Assembly: GCA_937873135.1 (NCBI GenBank)
Contig: CALMVQ010000144.1
Span: forward strand, 1 to 50,420
From: an uncultured Scytonema sp.
GTDB lineage: Bacteria; Cyanobacteriota; Cyanobacteriia; Cyanobacteriales; Nostocaceae
Reading direction: 5' to 3'
DNA: 50,420 nt
A program made the position numbers and the translations under genes. The notes beneath the pieces were generated by a model. The model ran no database searches, was not told the origin of the DNA, and saw only the letters and a list, made by a program, of their open reading frames with translations. Positions within the stretch are counted from its first letter, which is position 1. Every line of letters begins with the position of its first letter. Below, piece by piece: positions 1 to 9,046 of this stretch.

Positions 1-11
1 ATAATGGCTGA

Positions 12-387
12 TATTTGAAGTTGGCAATCGCCGATGAAAATCCAGTCAGAGAGAGATATTGGCATTTTTCGGAGATGTCTATTGAAGCTAAACGCGACGA
101 TCTAGATTACGGCTTTACTCAGCTGAAAAGCGGAATTGATTGCCCTCGACTTATGGGAGCGATCGCCCAAAGTTGAACAACAACCCCAATTAGTTGGAGC
201 AATCACTACAGGACAGATTTGGCAGTTTGCAGTCCTTGATAGAGTTGCCAAACATTTAGAGCAAGGATTAGATTCATACGTTTTGCCAAGAGACACTCAG
301 TCAGGGCTATCCCTGATTGATCTCCGGATCAAATGTGTGTGTGGGAGAAAAGTCTTAACTCAACGGTATTGGGATTTTCCTCTGTGA
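12..387 (+). pseudogene. Frameshifted remnant of a conserved cyanobacterial hypothetical gene
   Basis: Two overlapping frames together read as one protein. The first frame (from about position 12) gives a segment around EAKRDDLDYGFTQL. The second, from about 130, continues with ELIALDLWERSP and IWQFAVLDRVAKHL. Removing one A from the AAAA run at 126-129 joins them exactly as QLKAELIALDLWE. The first frame also has a stop at 9-11, so the N-terminal part is missing or lies in another frame. The last 30 or so residues before the stop at 385-387 look unlike the rest and may be out-of-register read-through. The EAKRDD segment recalls cyanobacterial proteins of restriction-endonuclease-like appearance, but I do not assign a function. 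A single-base sequencing error cannot be excluded for the A run. Confidence 0.6.
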
Positions 388-704
388 ATAATCACTCATG
401 AAATAAGTATAAAAAATTGCTAACTTTTTGCTTCCACCTTAAACTAGGTAAGAAACAGAAAAATTTTCACTTCTTTGCTTGTGAGTTAGGGTTGAAAAAC
501 TTGATTGGATGTCCACTAAAGGTGTCAGGGATAGGAGTGTCAGAGCAGAAGAGAGCCTTATTCAGAGGCTTCTACTCATACACAGGTGAAAGTGCGGATT
601 ACCACACTTTTTTCCCATTGCACCGCTTCATTGGTGAAAGGGGAACTCAGGGACATTTTTGTGCGCCTTTGTGGTTAATTGATAAGTTAAGCAGTATCAA
701 ATTT

Positions 705-1640
705 ATGGATTGGAGCAACTGGATATATCTGGGAGCAGGATTGTCGCTGGGGTTGGGTTTGCGCGGATTACTTGCGCGTCTATTGCGAAATCCTGACTCT
801 CATCGTGTCGTGAATGTCGATAAAAAAGACTTGTCAGCACTTGAGCAACAGATCGAGCAAACGCAACTGGCATACCAAATGGCACAGGAAATGAGCCTGT
901 TCAAGTCGGGGTTTTTGGCGCGGACGACTCATGTATTGCGATCGCCTCTAAATGGTCTGATTGGGTTGCATCAATTAATTTTGTCAGATTTATGCGATAA
1001 TCCAGATGAAGAGCGAGAATTTATCAATCAAGCTCATGATCGAGCGCTCAAGCTGCTCAAGCTGATTGACGAAATTCTAAGCGTTGCGAGGATAGAGCAC
1101 GGCACAACCAAATTAGCTATTCAGCCCCTTTGCTTTGCCGAACTGTTACAGGAAGTTTATAAATTAACCTATATGCTGGCGGAAAATCGCAATTTTCCTT
1201 TCCGGTTATTACCGCCAGATGCAGAAATTTACATTTTGGCAGATCCTCATTGGCTGCGACAAGTCTTGGTGAATTTGCTTGACGCTTCTATTGCTAAAAT
1301 GGAGGAAGGCAGTATCTCCATTTCTACCGGTCTTTCACCTACAAATAATTTTGTTTATATTTGGCTGGATGTGCCACAAAATGCTATTCCTTTCACTGAG
1401 CCTGTCGATTTAATCGAATCAAAAGATCAGCTGCAAGAAAATGACCAAAAGAACTCTGCTCTTTCGCTGGGAATGAAGCTACTTCTAAATCAAACTCTAC
1501 TAGAAGCAATGGGGGGAAAACTGGAATTTGTTGCTTCCACCACCACTGACTCTACCGAGCATCTGACAAGACTACAGTTATCTATCCCCCGAGTAATTCC
1601 TGAAGCTGAATTTCAGGAACAGGAAGTGAACTTAGGTTAG
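705..1640 (+). CDS. Sensor histidine kinase-like protein with a degenerate ATPase domain
   Basis: This is a 311-residue protein if translated from the ATG at 705. An open frame runs further upstream to 417, but that stretch has no ATG and does not look like protein. An N-terminal hydrophobic stretch (about residues 6-27) suggests one membrane anchor. A short coiled linker leads to a HisKA dimerisation segment with the H-box THVLRSPLNGLIG, His76 being the candidate phospho-acceptor. The C-terminal half resembles a HATPase_c domain, but the N-box is altered (LVNLLDASIAK, with Asp where Asn is usual) and no clear DxGxG box is seen. ATP binding is therefore doubtful, and it may act as a scaffold or phosphotransfer partner. 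Its 3' end overlaps the convergent acetyltransferase gene by 59 nt. No response regulator is adjacent. Confidence 0.7.
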   Translation: MDWSNWIYLGAGLSLGLGLRGLLARLLRNPDSHRVVNVDKKDLSALEQQIEQTQLAYQMAQEMSLFKSGFLARTTHVLRSPLNGLIGLHQLILSDLCDNPDEEREFINQAHDRALKLLKLIDEILSVARIEHGTTKLAIQPLCFAELLQEVYKLTYMLAENRNFPFRLLPPDAEIYILADPHWLRQVLVNLLDASIAKMEEGSISISTGLSPTNNFVYIWLDVPQNAIPFTEPVDLIESKDQLQENDQKNSALSLGMKLLLNQTLLEAMGGKLEFVASTTTDSTEHLTRLQLSIPRVIPEAEFQEQEVNLG

Positions 1641-2052
1641 GCTTGTTGAATAACACCATCGTGGTAGTGGAATTACACTGGAACCCTATTTTTTCGTAGA
1701 ATTTCTGCTGGTGAGTTGTCATGAGGTAGACGCTTTCAACTCGATTCATGCGGGGATGACTTAAAAGAGTTTCCACTAACTTGCTTCCCAATCCAGTACC
1801 GCGATAGTCTTGCTGAATGACAACATCCCAAATTGTCGCCCGATATACACCATCGGAGGTTGCTCTGGCAAAGCCAATCAGTTGCGTTCGATCCCAAACA
1901 GCAATGACTGGATCGCTGTTGGCAATCGCTATCCTCAAATCGTCTATACTGCGATTTTTTGCCCAGAAAGCCGAAAGATTAAACAACTGTTGGAGTTCAT
2001 TCAGGTCAATTTCAGATTTGCGATCGCTAAATTGAATCCGAGTATGATTCAT
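1582..2052 (-). CDS. GNAT-family N-acetyltransferase, plant SNAT-like
   Basis: This 156-residue protein carries the GNAT acetyl-CoA-binding motif A as DYRGTGLGSKLVETLL, preceded by the strand IGFARATSDGVYRATIWDVV and followed by the C-terminal FYEKIGF. The combination ARATSDG...ATIWDV with the QRGxGxG-type loop matches the cyanobacterial and chloroplast GNAT group that includes plant serotonin N-acetyltransferase. The group resemblance is good, but the substrate cannot be read from sequence and could equally be a protein lysine or another amine. The start ATG at 2052 gives a normal GNAT length. It is convergent with and overlaps the kinase gene at 705-1640. Confidence 0.8.
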   Translation of the reverse strand: MNHTRIQFSDRKSEIDLNELQQLFNLSAFWAKNRSIDDLRIAIANSDPVIAVWDRTQLIGFARATSDGVYRATIWDVVIQQDYRGTGLGSKLVETLLSHPRMNRVESVYLMTTHQQKFYEKIGFQCNSTTTMVLFNKPNLSSLPVPEIQLQELLGG

Positions 2053-2286
2053 GAATTTTACCTAATTGCCTCAGTATTTTTGCTATTTCTAGCTCATAGT
2101 TTGCAGAAAAGCAATTGTAATATTCTTTCATAAATCTTTTTAATCGGTGAGCGAAGCAAGAACTCATATCATGTCCGTCAAATCACCCAGAAAAAGAACC
2201 CCATCCCGCTTGTGGCTGACGCCGAAGCTCCCCTCCTCGCTTGCTTTGGAGGTGTTGGGGTGGGGAGTTAGCGCGCATGAGGCGTT

Positions 2287-2319
2287 TTCCCGCGCCCAGG
2301 CGACTGGCGTGGTGGGGTT
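2287..2319 (-). repeat. Dispersed GC-rich repeat, copy A
   Basis: The reverse complement of this stretch aligns, with a few differences, to 13236-13266 on the plus strand. The shared core reads CGCCAGTC.CCTGG.CGCGGGAA. The two copies therefore lie in opposite orientations about 11 kb apart, both in non-coding DNA, as expected for a short interspersed repeat family. This copy lies 13 bp from the nested inverted-repeat element at 2333-2469. An open frame that crosses the region (2147-2482) is considered spurious. Confidence 0.6.
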
Positions 2320-2332
2320 GGGCTTTTACCTA

Positions 2333-2469
2333 GAAAAATCTGCCAGCCTCCGGAAAAATCGCCCCATGAAAAGTTGTTCTTTTTGTATACCAGTTGACAA
2401 TTGGGGCGATTTTTCCGCTTCAACGTTGGCTCTAAACCCCTTACTTGTAATGAGGCTGGCAGATTTTTC
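2333..2469. repeat. Nested inverted-repeat element (MITE-like or structured RNA)
   Basis: Two pairs of perfect inverted repeats are nested. The outer pair is 18 bp (2333-2350 and 2452-2469, ends GAAAAATCTGCC/GGCAGATTTTTC). The inner pair is 16 bp (2351-2366 and 2402-2417, CGGAAAAATCGCCCCA and its complement). The inner left arm directly abuts the outer left arm, while 34 nt separate the right arms, so the transcript could fold as a long stem with one large side bulge. Both arms begin with the related core GAAAAATC. No target-site duplication is obvious. The rest of the 2053-2645 gap shows the dispersed repeat at 2287-2319 and a short CTCAG-type repeat near 2583-2607. Confidence 0.75.
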
Positions 2470-2645
2470 AGTCTTTTGGTGAGACGGTGCAGTGTCTACA
2501 GAAATTATGGTTAATTAACCGGACATGAGATCATTCCAAATTTCAACTTAATCCGGCAGGAGTTACCCCTGTTTCTGATTTTCAGGACTCAGAACTCAGC
2601 ACTCGGAACTGTTTGTGTGTTCTGCGTTCTGACTACTTTTCTCGG

Positions 2646-3032
2646 TTATGAATCCCCTTTACTAACAATCCACCGCCATAAAGGATGGCTTGCTCCTTGC
2701 TGGCGTATTCGATAAACCTGTTTCTCTAAACGCTGCATTTCTGACTGTGGTTGCCCGAGTAAAATATTACGACTTTGCCAAACTAAAACAGCGGCAGTCA
2801 TCCCAATACAAAAAGCCAAACCTAAGGTAGCCCACGGATGGTATAAGAGTCCGTATCTTACCGCTACCCAAGTAAAATATTGTCGCCATAGCGAAATCTC
2901 TGTACGTATATTCCACAAGCAAACAGGCGCAACAGTGAGCCATAAAAAGCTAACAAATAACCACCTCGCAAATACTTGGAGTTGGTGTAGTCTCTGCACT
3001 TGTTGAGTAAAAAATTGGTCTGGTTGATCCAT
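2646..3032 (-). CDS. Small conserved-looking membrane protein
   Basis: A 128-residue protein with two strongly hydrophobic stretches, about residues 22-42 (FARWLFVSFLWLTVAPVCLW) and 67-88 (ATLGLAFCIGMTAAVLVW), separated by an amphipathic loop and followed by a basic, Gln/Arg-rich tail (QRLEKQVYRIRQQ). I do not recognise a named family and assign no function. It lies 81 bp downstream of secF on the same strand. The gap is made of TTGTTA/TAACTA-type short repeats, so cotranscription with secDF is possible but not shown. Confidence 0.6.
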   Translation of the reverse strand: MDQPDQFFTQQVQRLHQLQVFARWLFVSFLWLTVAPVCLWNIRTEISLWRQYFTWVAVRYGLLYHPWATLGLAFCIGMTAAVLVWQSRNILLGQPQSEMQRLEKQVYRIRQQGASHPLWRWIVSKGDS

Positions 3033-3113
3033 AAGCGGGTGTTAATTGTTAATTGTTAGTTGTTAGATATTGGGTATGTGTGTTATTAACCACTAACTAA
3101 TAACTACTAACCA

Positions 3114-4046
3114 CTAAGCACTAACATTAGTCGGTTTACCTGTACGCTGTCGCCATAAAGCGAGTAAGGGACTGGCGACGAAAATACTGGAATAAGCGCC
3201 CATAGCAAAACCGATAATTAGCGTTAGGGCAAAGTATCTGAGAGTTTCGCCGCCAAAGATAAATAGGGCAAATAATGTCAGCAACACAGTAAAAGTTGTG
3301 TTGATTGATCGCGTCAGCGTCTGATTCACCGCATCATCAATGACTTGCTCGATGGGATCGTTGGGATGTATGGTGAGGATTTCCCGAATGCGATCATAAA
3401 TCACTACAGTATCTGTGACTGAAAAACCAGTAATTGTCAAGATAGCAACAACAAACAGGCTGTCAACCTCAACATTTTGCACTAATCCCAAAATCGAGAA
3501 AATCCCGGTTGTAATCAAAACATCATGCAACAGAGCAATAATGGCGATCACTGCGTAATCAGCTTTGAACCGCACGCTCAAGTAAATCACAATGCCGATA
3601 AACGAGACTATTAAAGCTGTCAAGCCACTGGAAAATAACTCTTGACCAAGTGTTGGACCAACTGTATCATTTTGAGTCTTTTTCGGATCGAACGCTCCCA
3701 GTTTTTCGCTCAAAGCAGTTTGTAACTTTGAGCGTTGCTCACCGTCTAATGTCTTTGTCCGAATCGATACTCCTTGCTTATCCACAATTTGGATACTACT
3801 GGTACCGAGTCCTTGAGCATCCATCACTTCGCGGACAGTTATTAGTTGAATTGGTTGAGCGCAGTTTTGCGGTTGAGTACAATCTCGTGTAAATACCAGG
3901 CGGGTACCACCAACAAAGTCGAGACTGGGACGTAGGGGTGCACCTAACAATTGCCACGAAATCACCATTGAGATGATGCCGGCGAGAAGAAGGGCACCAG
4001 AGAGACTCCACCACAGTGATCGCTGTTTGATTACACTGATTTTCAT
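3114..4046 (-). CDS. secF: Protein translocase subunit SecF
   Basis: A 310-residue inner/thylakoid membrane protein of the RND-like SecDF complex, which uses the ion gradient to help SecYEG-exported proteins across the membrane. The N-terminal transmembrane segment is followed by the periplasmic P1-type region with [10 protein letters not shown], then five membrane segments with the SecF signature [16 protein letters not shown] and the terminal [19 protein letters not shown] block. Length and motif order fit the family. Its ATG shares one base with the stop of secD (TAATG), so translation is probably coupled. Confidence 0.96.
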   Translation of the reverse strand: MKISVIKQRSLWWSLSGALLLAGIISMVISWQLLGAPLRPSLDFVGGTRLVFTRDCTQPQNCAQPIQLITVREVMDAQGLGTSSIQIVDKQGVSIRTKTLDGEQRSKLQTALSEKLGAFDPKKTQNDTVGPTLGQELFSSGLTALIVSFIGIVIYLSVRFKADYAVIAIIALLHDVLITTGIFSILGLVQNVEVDSLFVVAILTITGFSVTDTVVIYDRIREILTIHPNDPIEQVIDDAVNQTLTRSINTTFTVLLTLFALFIFGGETLRYFALTLIIGFAMGAYSSIFVASPLLALWRQRTGKPTNVSA

Positions 4047-5464
4047 TACTGTGCCTCCACTTGAGGCTTAATAGAGGTAGGCAGATTCGGGCAAAATAGT
4101 TCGGGCTTGCGCAAATTTGGAAATCCTATTGCCGTTAACAGCAACGAACGACTACAAGTAATAGATGTAAACAAATTTACTCCCAATCCCAGCGCCAGTG
4201 TGAGCGCAAAACCTTTTACCAATCCTGCTCCCAACCAAAAAAGCGCTGCACAGGAAATTAATGTTGTCACATGACTATCTAAAATACTAGACCAAGCTCG
4301 GTGAAATCCTGCTTCTACTGAACGGTATAAGGTTTTGCCTGCTCGTAATTCTTCACGAGTCCGTTCAAAAATTAACACATTGGCATCCACCGCCATACCG
4401 ATACTGAGAATAAAACCTGCAATTCCAGGTAGAGTGAGAGTTATACCTAGCAAAACAAAGCTTGCATATGTCAGTAAAGCGTATATTATTAACGCGACAT
4501 CAGCAATCACACCTGGTAATCGATAATAGACTACCATAAAAATTAATACTAAAACTAGACCACCTATCCCCGCATAAATACTGCGTTGAATGCTGTCTTT
4601 ACCTAAGGTTGCTCCGACTGTACGAATTTCTCCAATTGTGACTGGGACTGGTAGCGAGCCACCGCGTAGCTGAACAGCTAAGTCATTGGCTGATTGTAGC
4701 GTAAAACTACCGCTAATCTCAGCACTGCCACCAGTAATGCCGGATGTGGCATATTGTGAATCAACTCTGGGAGAACTGAGAAGTTCGTTGTCTAGGAAAA
4801 TGCCGATGCCGCGTCCTGTACCTGCAAGATTCTTTGTCAAATCAGCAAATAGTTCACCACCTTTATCATCAAAACGAATGTTCACACTCCAGCTATTACC
4901 TTGAGGAGCAGGCGATGCAGAGGCGTCTTTAAGGTATTTACCGGTTAATGGTGGTTTTGTGCTTTCAAATAATTCCGCGATCGCGCTGATATTTTTTTGT
5001 AAATCTTCTTTATTTTTAACAATTCCTGCTTGATCGTTGCTCTTTTTCAACTGCTCAAGCTTTGCTTTGAACTCGCGCTCTTGAACTTGTAAAGCAAACA
5101 ATTGTGGTTCCGTATTTGGCTTTTGCTTGCGAAACTCTAACTGAGCCGTACCCCCTAGCACCCGTTCTGCTTGCTGTGGATCGTTAACTCCTGGCAGTTG
5201 AACTAAAATTTTATCTGTACCAGCTGTTTGAATCACCGCTTCGGAAACGCCTAAACCGTTGATGCGTCCTTCAACGACTTTTTTAACGGCTTGTAACTCG
5301 CGATCAGTGATTTGCGGAATTTCCGGTGTTGTTTTCACCTGAATTGTCAGTTGTGATCCTCCCCGCAAGTCCAGTCCTAAAGACACTGGGACTAAGGCAA
5401 TCGCCGCAATTGCAGCAATTACTAAAACTAAGGTTAATATTAATAATGATCGCTGTCTCTGCAT
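4046..5464 (-). CDS. secD: Protein translocase subunit SecD
   Basis: A 472-residue partner of SecF. It starts with a membrane segment and the [12 protein letters not shown] block. A large periplasmic P1 head follows with [14 protein letters not shown] and [18 protein letters not shown], then the [16 protein letters not shown] linker and five C-terminal membrane segments with the SecD motif [17 protein letters not shown]. The central region (about residues 130-175) carries a charged Lys/Glu-rich insert seen in cyanobacterial SecD proteins. It is followed at one-base overlap by secF. It is the first gene of the pair, and the 203 bp upstream (5465-5667) holds short GTTAGGA repeats and a palindrome. 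Confidence 0.97.
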   Translation of the reverse strand: MQRQRSLLILTLVLVIAAIAAIALVPVSLGLDLRGGSQLTIQVKTTPEIPQITDRELQAVKKVVEGRINGLGVSEAVIQTAGTDKILVQLPGVNDPQQAERVLGGTAQLEFRKQKPNTEPQLFALQVQEREFKAKLEQLKKSNDQAGIVKNKEDLQKNISAIAELFESTKPPLTGKYLKDASASPAPQGNSWSVNIRFDDKGGELFADLTKNLAGTGRGIGIFLDNELLSSPRVDSQYATSGITGGSAEISGSFTLQSANDLAVQLRGGSLPVPVTIGEIRTVGATLGKDSIQRSIYAGIGGLVLVLIFMVVYYRLPGVIADVALIIYALLTYASFVLLGITLTLPGIAGFILSIGMAVDANVLIFERTREELRAGKTLYRSVEAGFHRAWSSILDSHVTTLISCAALFWLGAGLVKGFALTLALGLGVNLFTSITCSRSLLLTAIGFPNLRKPELFCPNLPTSIKPQVEAQ

Positions 5465-5629
5465 ACCATCAACCGTTGTGACAAACGCTATGATAGCGTT
5501 CTTTTAGTCGAGTTAGGAGTTAGGACCAGAGAGTTAGGAGTTATGAATTGTAAATTAAGTTAGGACTAAGATAGCCCGTCTGTACTCAATCCTTTCTCGA
5601 CATGAGTCATATTTTACACCTAAATGCCT

Positions 5630-5658
5630 GTAGAGACGCAAGGGAGGCGCGTCTCTAC
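5630..5658. repeat. Palindromic GTAGAGACGC repeat
   Basis: Perfect 10-bp arms GTAGAGACGC (5630-5639) and GCGTCTCTAC (5649-5658) enclose a 9-nt loop. Palindromes of this GTAGAGACGC type are common dispersed repeats in Nostocales genomes. It lies 25 bp beyond the 3' end of pdhB and upstream of secD, so in a pdhB transcript it could act as a 3' hairpin, but no T-run follows on that strand. Confidence 0.7.
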
Positions 5659-5683
5659 TTCGCTTCTCCCCTGCCTCCTCAAT

Positions 5684-6667
5684 CTAAACTCGCAAAGCTA
5701 TCATTTTTTCCACAGCTTCCACAATCTGCTCTGGCTGGACAATTGTTAGCCGTTCCAAAGTCCCATTATAAGGAGTAGGAATGTCTTGAGAAGAAAGCCG
5801 TAGTACAGGTGCATCCAGTTCATCAAACAGGCGCTCGTTGATTTGTGCAATTAATTCTGCTCCAATCCCACCTGTTCTCATACATTCTTCAACAATTATC
5901 ACTCTATGGGTTTTTCGTACGGACGAGCCTATAGTATCAAAATCCAAAGGTTTTAGTGATATTATGTCGATGACTTCTGGGTCATAACCTTGTTTTTCTA
6001 AAGTTTTCACCGCCTGCATCACATGATGTCTCATGCGTGAGTAGGTAATAATTGTTACATCTTTACCGGGACGTACAACTTCTGCTTTATCCAGAGGTAG
6101 CAGATATTCTTCTTCTGGCAGGTCTTCTTTGAGATTGTAAAGCAGAACGTGTTCAAAAAATAACACTGGGTTATCATCGCGGATGGCGGATTTCAGCAAT
6201 CCTTTAGCGTTGTAAGGTGTTGAGCAGGTAACAATCTTCAACCCAGGAACGGCTTGGAAGTACGCTTCTAGTCGCTGGGAATGTTCTGCACCCAGTTGTC
6301 GTCCTACCCCTCCCGGACCACGAATTACCATCGGAATTTTGAAATTACCGCCAGAAGTATAGCGTAACATACCAGCGTTGTTGGAGATTTGATTGAAGGC
6401 AAGAAGCAAAAATCCCATGTTCATACCTTCGATGATCGGTCGCAACCCACTCATTGCTGCGCCTACTGCCATACCAGTAAAGCTGTTTTCCGCGATGGGA
6501 GTGTCTAGAACTCTGAGTTCTCCATATTTTTTGTAGAGATCTTTAGTGACTTTGTAGGAACCACCGTAGTGTCCTACGTCTTCACCAAGAACGAACACAG
6601 TAGAGTCACGCGCCATCTCTTCATCAATGGCTTCCCTTAAAGCGTTAAAGAATAGTGTTTCTGCCAT
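5684..6667 (-). CDS. pdhB: Pyruvate dehydrogenase E1 component, beta subunit
   Basis: A 327-residue transketolase-fold beta subunit that, with the alpha subunit, decarboxylates pyruvate using thiamine diphosphate. Recognisable blocks are [18 protein letters not shown] at the N-terminus, [18 protein letters not shown], the thiamine-side [32 protein letters not shown], and the transketolase C-terminal [16 protein letters not shown]. The open frame extends 28 residues further upstream to 6751, but the extension lacks similarity to the family. The ATG at 6667 gives the usual cyanobacterial N-terminus and length. The alpha subunit gene is not adjacent, as is usual in cyanobacteria. Confidence 0.96.
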   Translation of the reverse strand: MAETLFFNALREAIDEEMARDSTVFVLGEDVGHYGGSYKVTKDLYKKYGELRVLDTPIAENSFTGMAVGAAMSGLRPIIEGMNMGFLLLAFNQISNNAGMLRYTSGGNFKIPMVIRGPGGVGRQLGAEHSQRLEAYFQAVPGLKIVTCSTPYNAKGLLKSAIRDDNPVLFFEHVLLYNLKEDLPEEEYLLPLDKAEVVRPGKDVTIITYSRMRHHVMQAVKTLEKQGYDPEVIDIISLKPLDFDTIGSSVRKTHRVIIVEECMRTGGIGAELIAQINERLFDELDAPVLRLSSQDIPTPYNGTLERLTIVQPEQIVEAVEKMIALRV

Positions 6668-7029
6668 TAGACCTGTTAGTACGATTATTTTTAAGAATCT
6701 TATCGTGCATTTGCAAGAAATATGGTGAGCGATCGCACTCCTTTGGTTCACCAGAGCAGGGTATCCAGCGAGATCATCATTTCCTCTGCCCCAAGTCCTT
6801 CAATCTTACATACTTTTTTTAAATTATATAAAGTTACTGTCCTCATGATTCTAACGACTGGAATTAGTGTAACGTAAGACTACTAGCTGCTCAAGGGCAT
6901 ATATAGAAAATACATTTTAGTAAGTCATCCATAAAAAGTATGACTTAAATATTATAATTTTTTTGCAAGTATAAATGCTTAGGCATCTTGCTGTGTCTGG
7001 CTGAACTTGAATTACAAGGTTTTGCTTTT
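6668..7029. other. Intergenic region between pdhB and a response regulator
   Basis: This 362-bp gap separates divergent genes and should hold both promoters. AT-rich stretches (for example around 6805-6830 and 6940-6965) are visible, but no operator or structured RNA was recognised. A TTG-initiated extension of the downstream gene (from 6988) reaches into it. Confidence 0.5.
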
Positions 7030-7401
7030 ATGCTTTCTTTAAAGCGTTGTCGCATTTTAGTGGTGGACGATTTTCCAGATAATTTATTTTTGCTTCAATC
7101 TGCTTTAGAAGCAGAGGGGTATGACGTTGATACTGCGAACAATGGTAGAATTGCGATCACGAAGATAGAAGCTTCGCCACCCGATTTATTACTGCTGGAT
7201 GTCATGATGCCGGGAATGAATGGCTATGAAGTCACCCGACATATCCGGAAAAATGACCACCTACCCTTGATTCCAATTATCCTCGTTACTGCTTGTGAAG
7301 AGGCTAGTGCGGCAGAAGGGTTTGAAGCAGGAGCAAATGATTTCATCCGCAAGCCAATAAACTTTGACAAATTACTTGCCAAAATCACGGCATTGTGTTA
7401 A
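7030..7401 (+). CDS. Single-domain response regulator (CheY-like receiver)
   Basis: A 123-residue stand-alone receiver domain. Acidic residues Asp13-Asp14 (ILVVDDF), phospho-acceptor Asp57 (LLLLDVMMPG), Thr87 (ILVTA) and Lys108 (FIRKPI) are all present, so it should be phosphorylatable. No output domain follows, so it probably acts by protein contact. The ATG at 7030 was chosen because the receiver fold begins right after it. A TTG at 6988 would add 14 residues of no family character. No histidine kinase is beside it. Confidence 0.85.
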   Translation: MLSLKRCRILVVDDFPDNLFLLQSALEAEGYDVDTANNGRIAITKIEASPPDLLLLDVMMPGMNGYEVTRHIRKNDHLPLIPIILVTACEEASAAEGFEAGANDFIRKPINFDKLLAKITALC

Positions 7402-7414
7402 TAAAGCATGGAAC

Positions 7415-7690
7415 TCAGGACTCAGCACTACTAAACTGAGCATCTGGAAACCTTCTAGGTCTTCCTGGTTTGCGTTTATGCCGTTGATTAATTGATTTTT
7501 CGCTTGCTGTTGCCAACTCTTCTGGTGTGCATTTAAACAGTCGCAAAGCTTCTAAATATTTCTTCGGTGTCATCGTGGGTTCAGTACGTCCTGCTTCCCA
7601 GTTACGAACACTAGTTTCACTAATTGCAAGCCTGAAGGCAACTTCTGCACGGCTAAGATCAGCACGTTCTCTCAGGACTTGCATATCCAT
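7415..7690 (-). CDS. XRE-type helix-turn-helix transcriptional regulator
   Basis: A 91-residue protein. Residues 3-58 form a Cro/CI-type helix-turn-helix (VLRERADLSRAEVAFRLAIS, ETSVRNWEAGRTEPT, KKYLEALRLFKCTPEEL). A basic tail KRKPGRPRR resembles an AT-hook and could add minor-groove contacts. It ends 13 bp from the end of the convergent receiver gene. The family is common in cyanobacteria as small regulators. Targets cannot be inferred. Confidence 0.8.
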   Translation of the reverse strand: MDMQVLRERADLSRAEVAFRLAISETSVRNWEAGRTEPTMTPKKYLEALRLFKCTPEELATASEKSINQRHKRKPGRPRRFPDAQFSSAES

Positions 7691-7835
7691 ATTTTAAATG
7701 CTCCCTTGTAATATTATTTATGTATTTAGTAAATCAATTGACGTAAAAAAGCCAACTGAAGATTATTTATTAACTCTATTATCACTTACGTATATGGCAA
7801 AAGGGCTATCACAACTCTTGAAAATTAAAGGAAGT

Positions 7836-7877
7836 GGAGAGTGGGGAATGAAGAGTCAGGAGATATTCCCCCTCTCC
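7836..7877. repeat. Imperfect inverted repeat downstream of hemB
   Basis: GGAGAGTGGGGAAT (7836-7849) can pair with ATTCCCCCTCTCC (7865-7877) around a 15-nt loop, followed by a C/T-rich run to about 7900. It lies 29 bp beyond the hemB stop and may act as a 3' hairpin for that gene, though there is no clear T-run on the minus strand. Purine/pyrimidine-rich repeats of this kind are frequent in these genomes. Confidence 0.5.
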
Positions 7878-7905
7878 CCCTCTCTCCCCTCTCTCCTCTC
7901 ACTCG

Positions 7906-8898
7906 TTAAATCAACCACCGTGCGGCATCTTTGGCATGGTAGGTCAAAATTAAGTCAGCGCCAGCGCGTTTAAAGCCAGTAAGAGTTTCCATGACGACAC
8001 GCTGTTCATCAATCCAGCCGTTAAGAGCAGCAGCTTTAATCATTGAATACTCACCAGAGACGTTGTAAGCAGCGACAGGTAAATTGCTGGCTTCCTTAAC
8101 ACGCCAGATAACGTCCATGTATGCTAGTGCGGGCTTCACCATGAGCATATCAGCGCCTTCAGCGATATCGAGATCGATTTCTTTGATCGCTTCGCGGATA
8201 TTACCGGGGTCCATTTGATAAGTTCTGCGATCGCCAAACTGGGGTGTAGAATCGGCAGCATCTCGGAAAGGTCCGTAGTAAGCCGAAGCATACTTAGCCG
8301 CATAGGATAAAATCGGAGTATCTTGGAACCCAGCTTCATCCAAACCCGAGCGAATTGCTTGCACGAATCCATCCATCATCCCGGAAGGCGCTATGATATC
8401 TGCACCTGCTTTTGCTTGGGAAACTGCTGTTTTCTTCAGCAGTTCTAGAGTAGGATCGTTCAAAACCCTTCCTGTTAAATCACCGACTTGCAGGTAACCA
8501 CAGTGACCGTGACTTGTGTACTCACACAGACAAGTGTCGGCGATGATCACAAGATCGGGCACTGCTTGTTTCACTGCAGTCGCAGCTTTTTGGACTATGC
8601 CGCAATCGTGCCATGCGCCAGTAGCATCTAAGTCCTTGTCTGCTGGTATCCCAAATAGAATAATAGCGGGAATTCCCAAATCGTAGACTTCTTTTGCTTC
8701 TTCAACAATTTTGTCTACCGAAAGTTGGTAGACACCTGGCATAGATTTCACTTCGTTAGCAATTCCCTCACCTGGGACGGCAAACAGAGGGTAAATTAAA
8801 TCACTAGTAGTTAGAACAGTCTCGCGCACCATCCGGCGCAGTTGTGGATGGGTACGTAGACGGCGAGGTCGATGAGTAGGAAACATAGAGATTTTCAA
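7906..8898 (-). CDS. hemB: Delta-aminolevulinic acid dehydratase (porphobilinogen synthase)
   Basis: A 330-residue cytosolic enzyme that condenses two 5-aminolevulinate molecules to porphobilinogen, an early common step of heme, chlorophyll and bilin synthesis. The metal-binding cysteines Cys123, Cys125 and Cys133 sit in [14 protein letters not shown]. The Schiff-base lysines are Lys202 (SYAAKYAS) and Lys255 (MLMVKPA). [10 protein letters not shown] and the C-terminal [14 protein letters not shown] block are also intact. Length and start agree with the family. It is divergent from holA. Confidence 0.98.
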   Translation of the reverse strand: MKISMFPTHRPRRLRTHPQLRRMVRETVLTTSDLIYPLFAVPGEGIANEVKSMPGVYQLSVDKIVEEAKEVYDLGIPAIILFGIPADKDLDATGAWHDCGIVQKAATAVKQAVPDLVIIADTCLCEYTSHGHCGYLQVGDLTGRVLNDPTLELLKKTAVSQAKAGADIIAPSGMMDGFVQAIRSGLDEAGFQDTPILSYAAKYASAYYGPFRDAADSTPQFGDRRTYQMDPGNIREAIKEIDLDIAEGADMLMVKPALAYMDVIWRVKEASNLPVAAYNVSGEYSMIKAAALNGWIDEQRVVMETLTGFKRAGADLILTYHAKDAARWLI

Positions 8899-9046
8899 GC
8901 GTAACGACGATCCTTTGAGGGATATTTACCCCATGAAGTATAGTACGACGCTCCTTGGCTCAGTTTTCAAAGTATTACTAAACATTAACAAGTGTAAGCT
9001 GTCTATTAAATATAGCTGCCCATCTTCAAGACTGAGGTTTTGTTTT

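Noticed and set aside
2147-2482. 111-codon plus-strand frame
   Set aside because: It runs through the dispersed repeat and both arms of the nested inverted repeat. Composition is not protein-like.
6668-6751. 28-residue N-terminal extension of PdhB
   Set aside because: The family starts at [10 protein letters not shown], and the extension has no similarity.
7698-7973. 91-codon frame overlapping the hemB end
   Set aside because: It covers a C/T-rich inverted repeat and antisense hemB.
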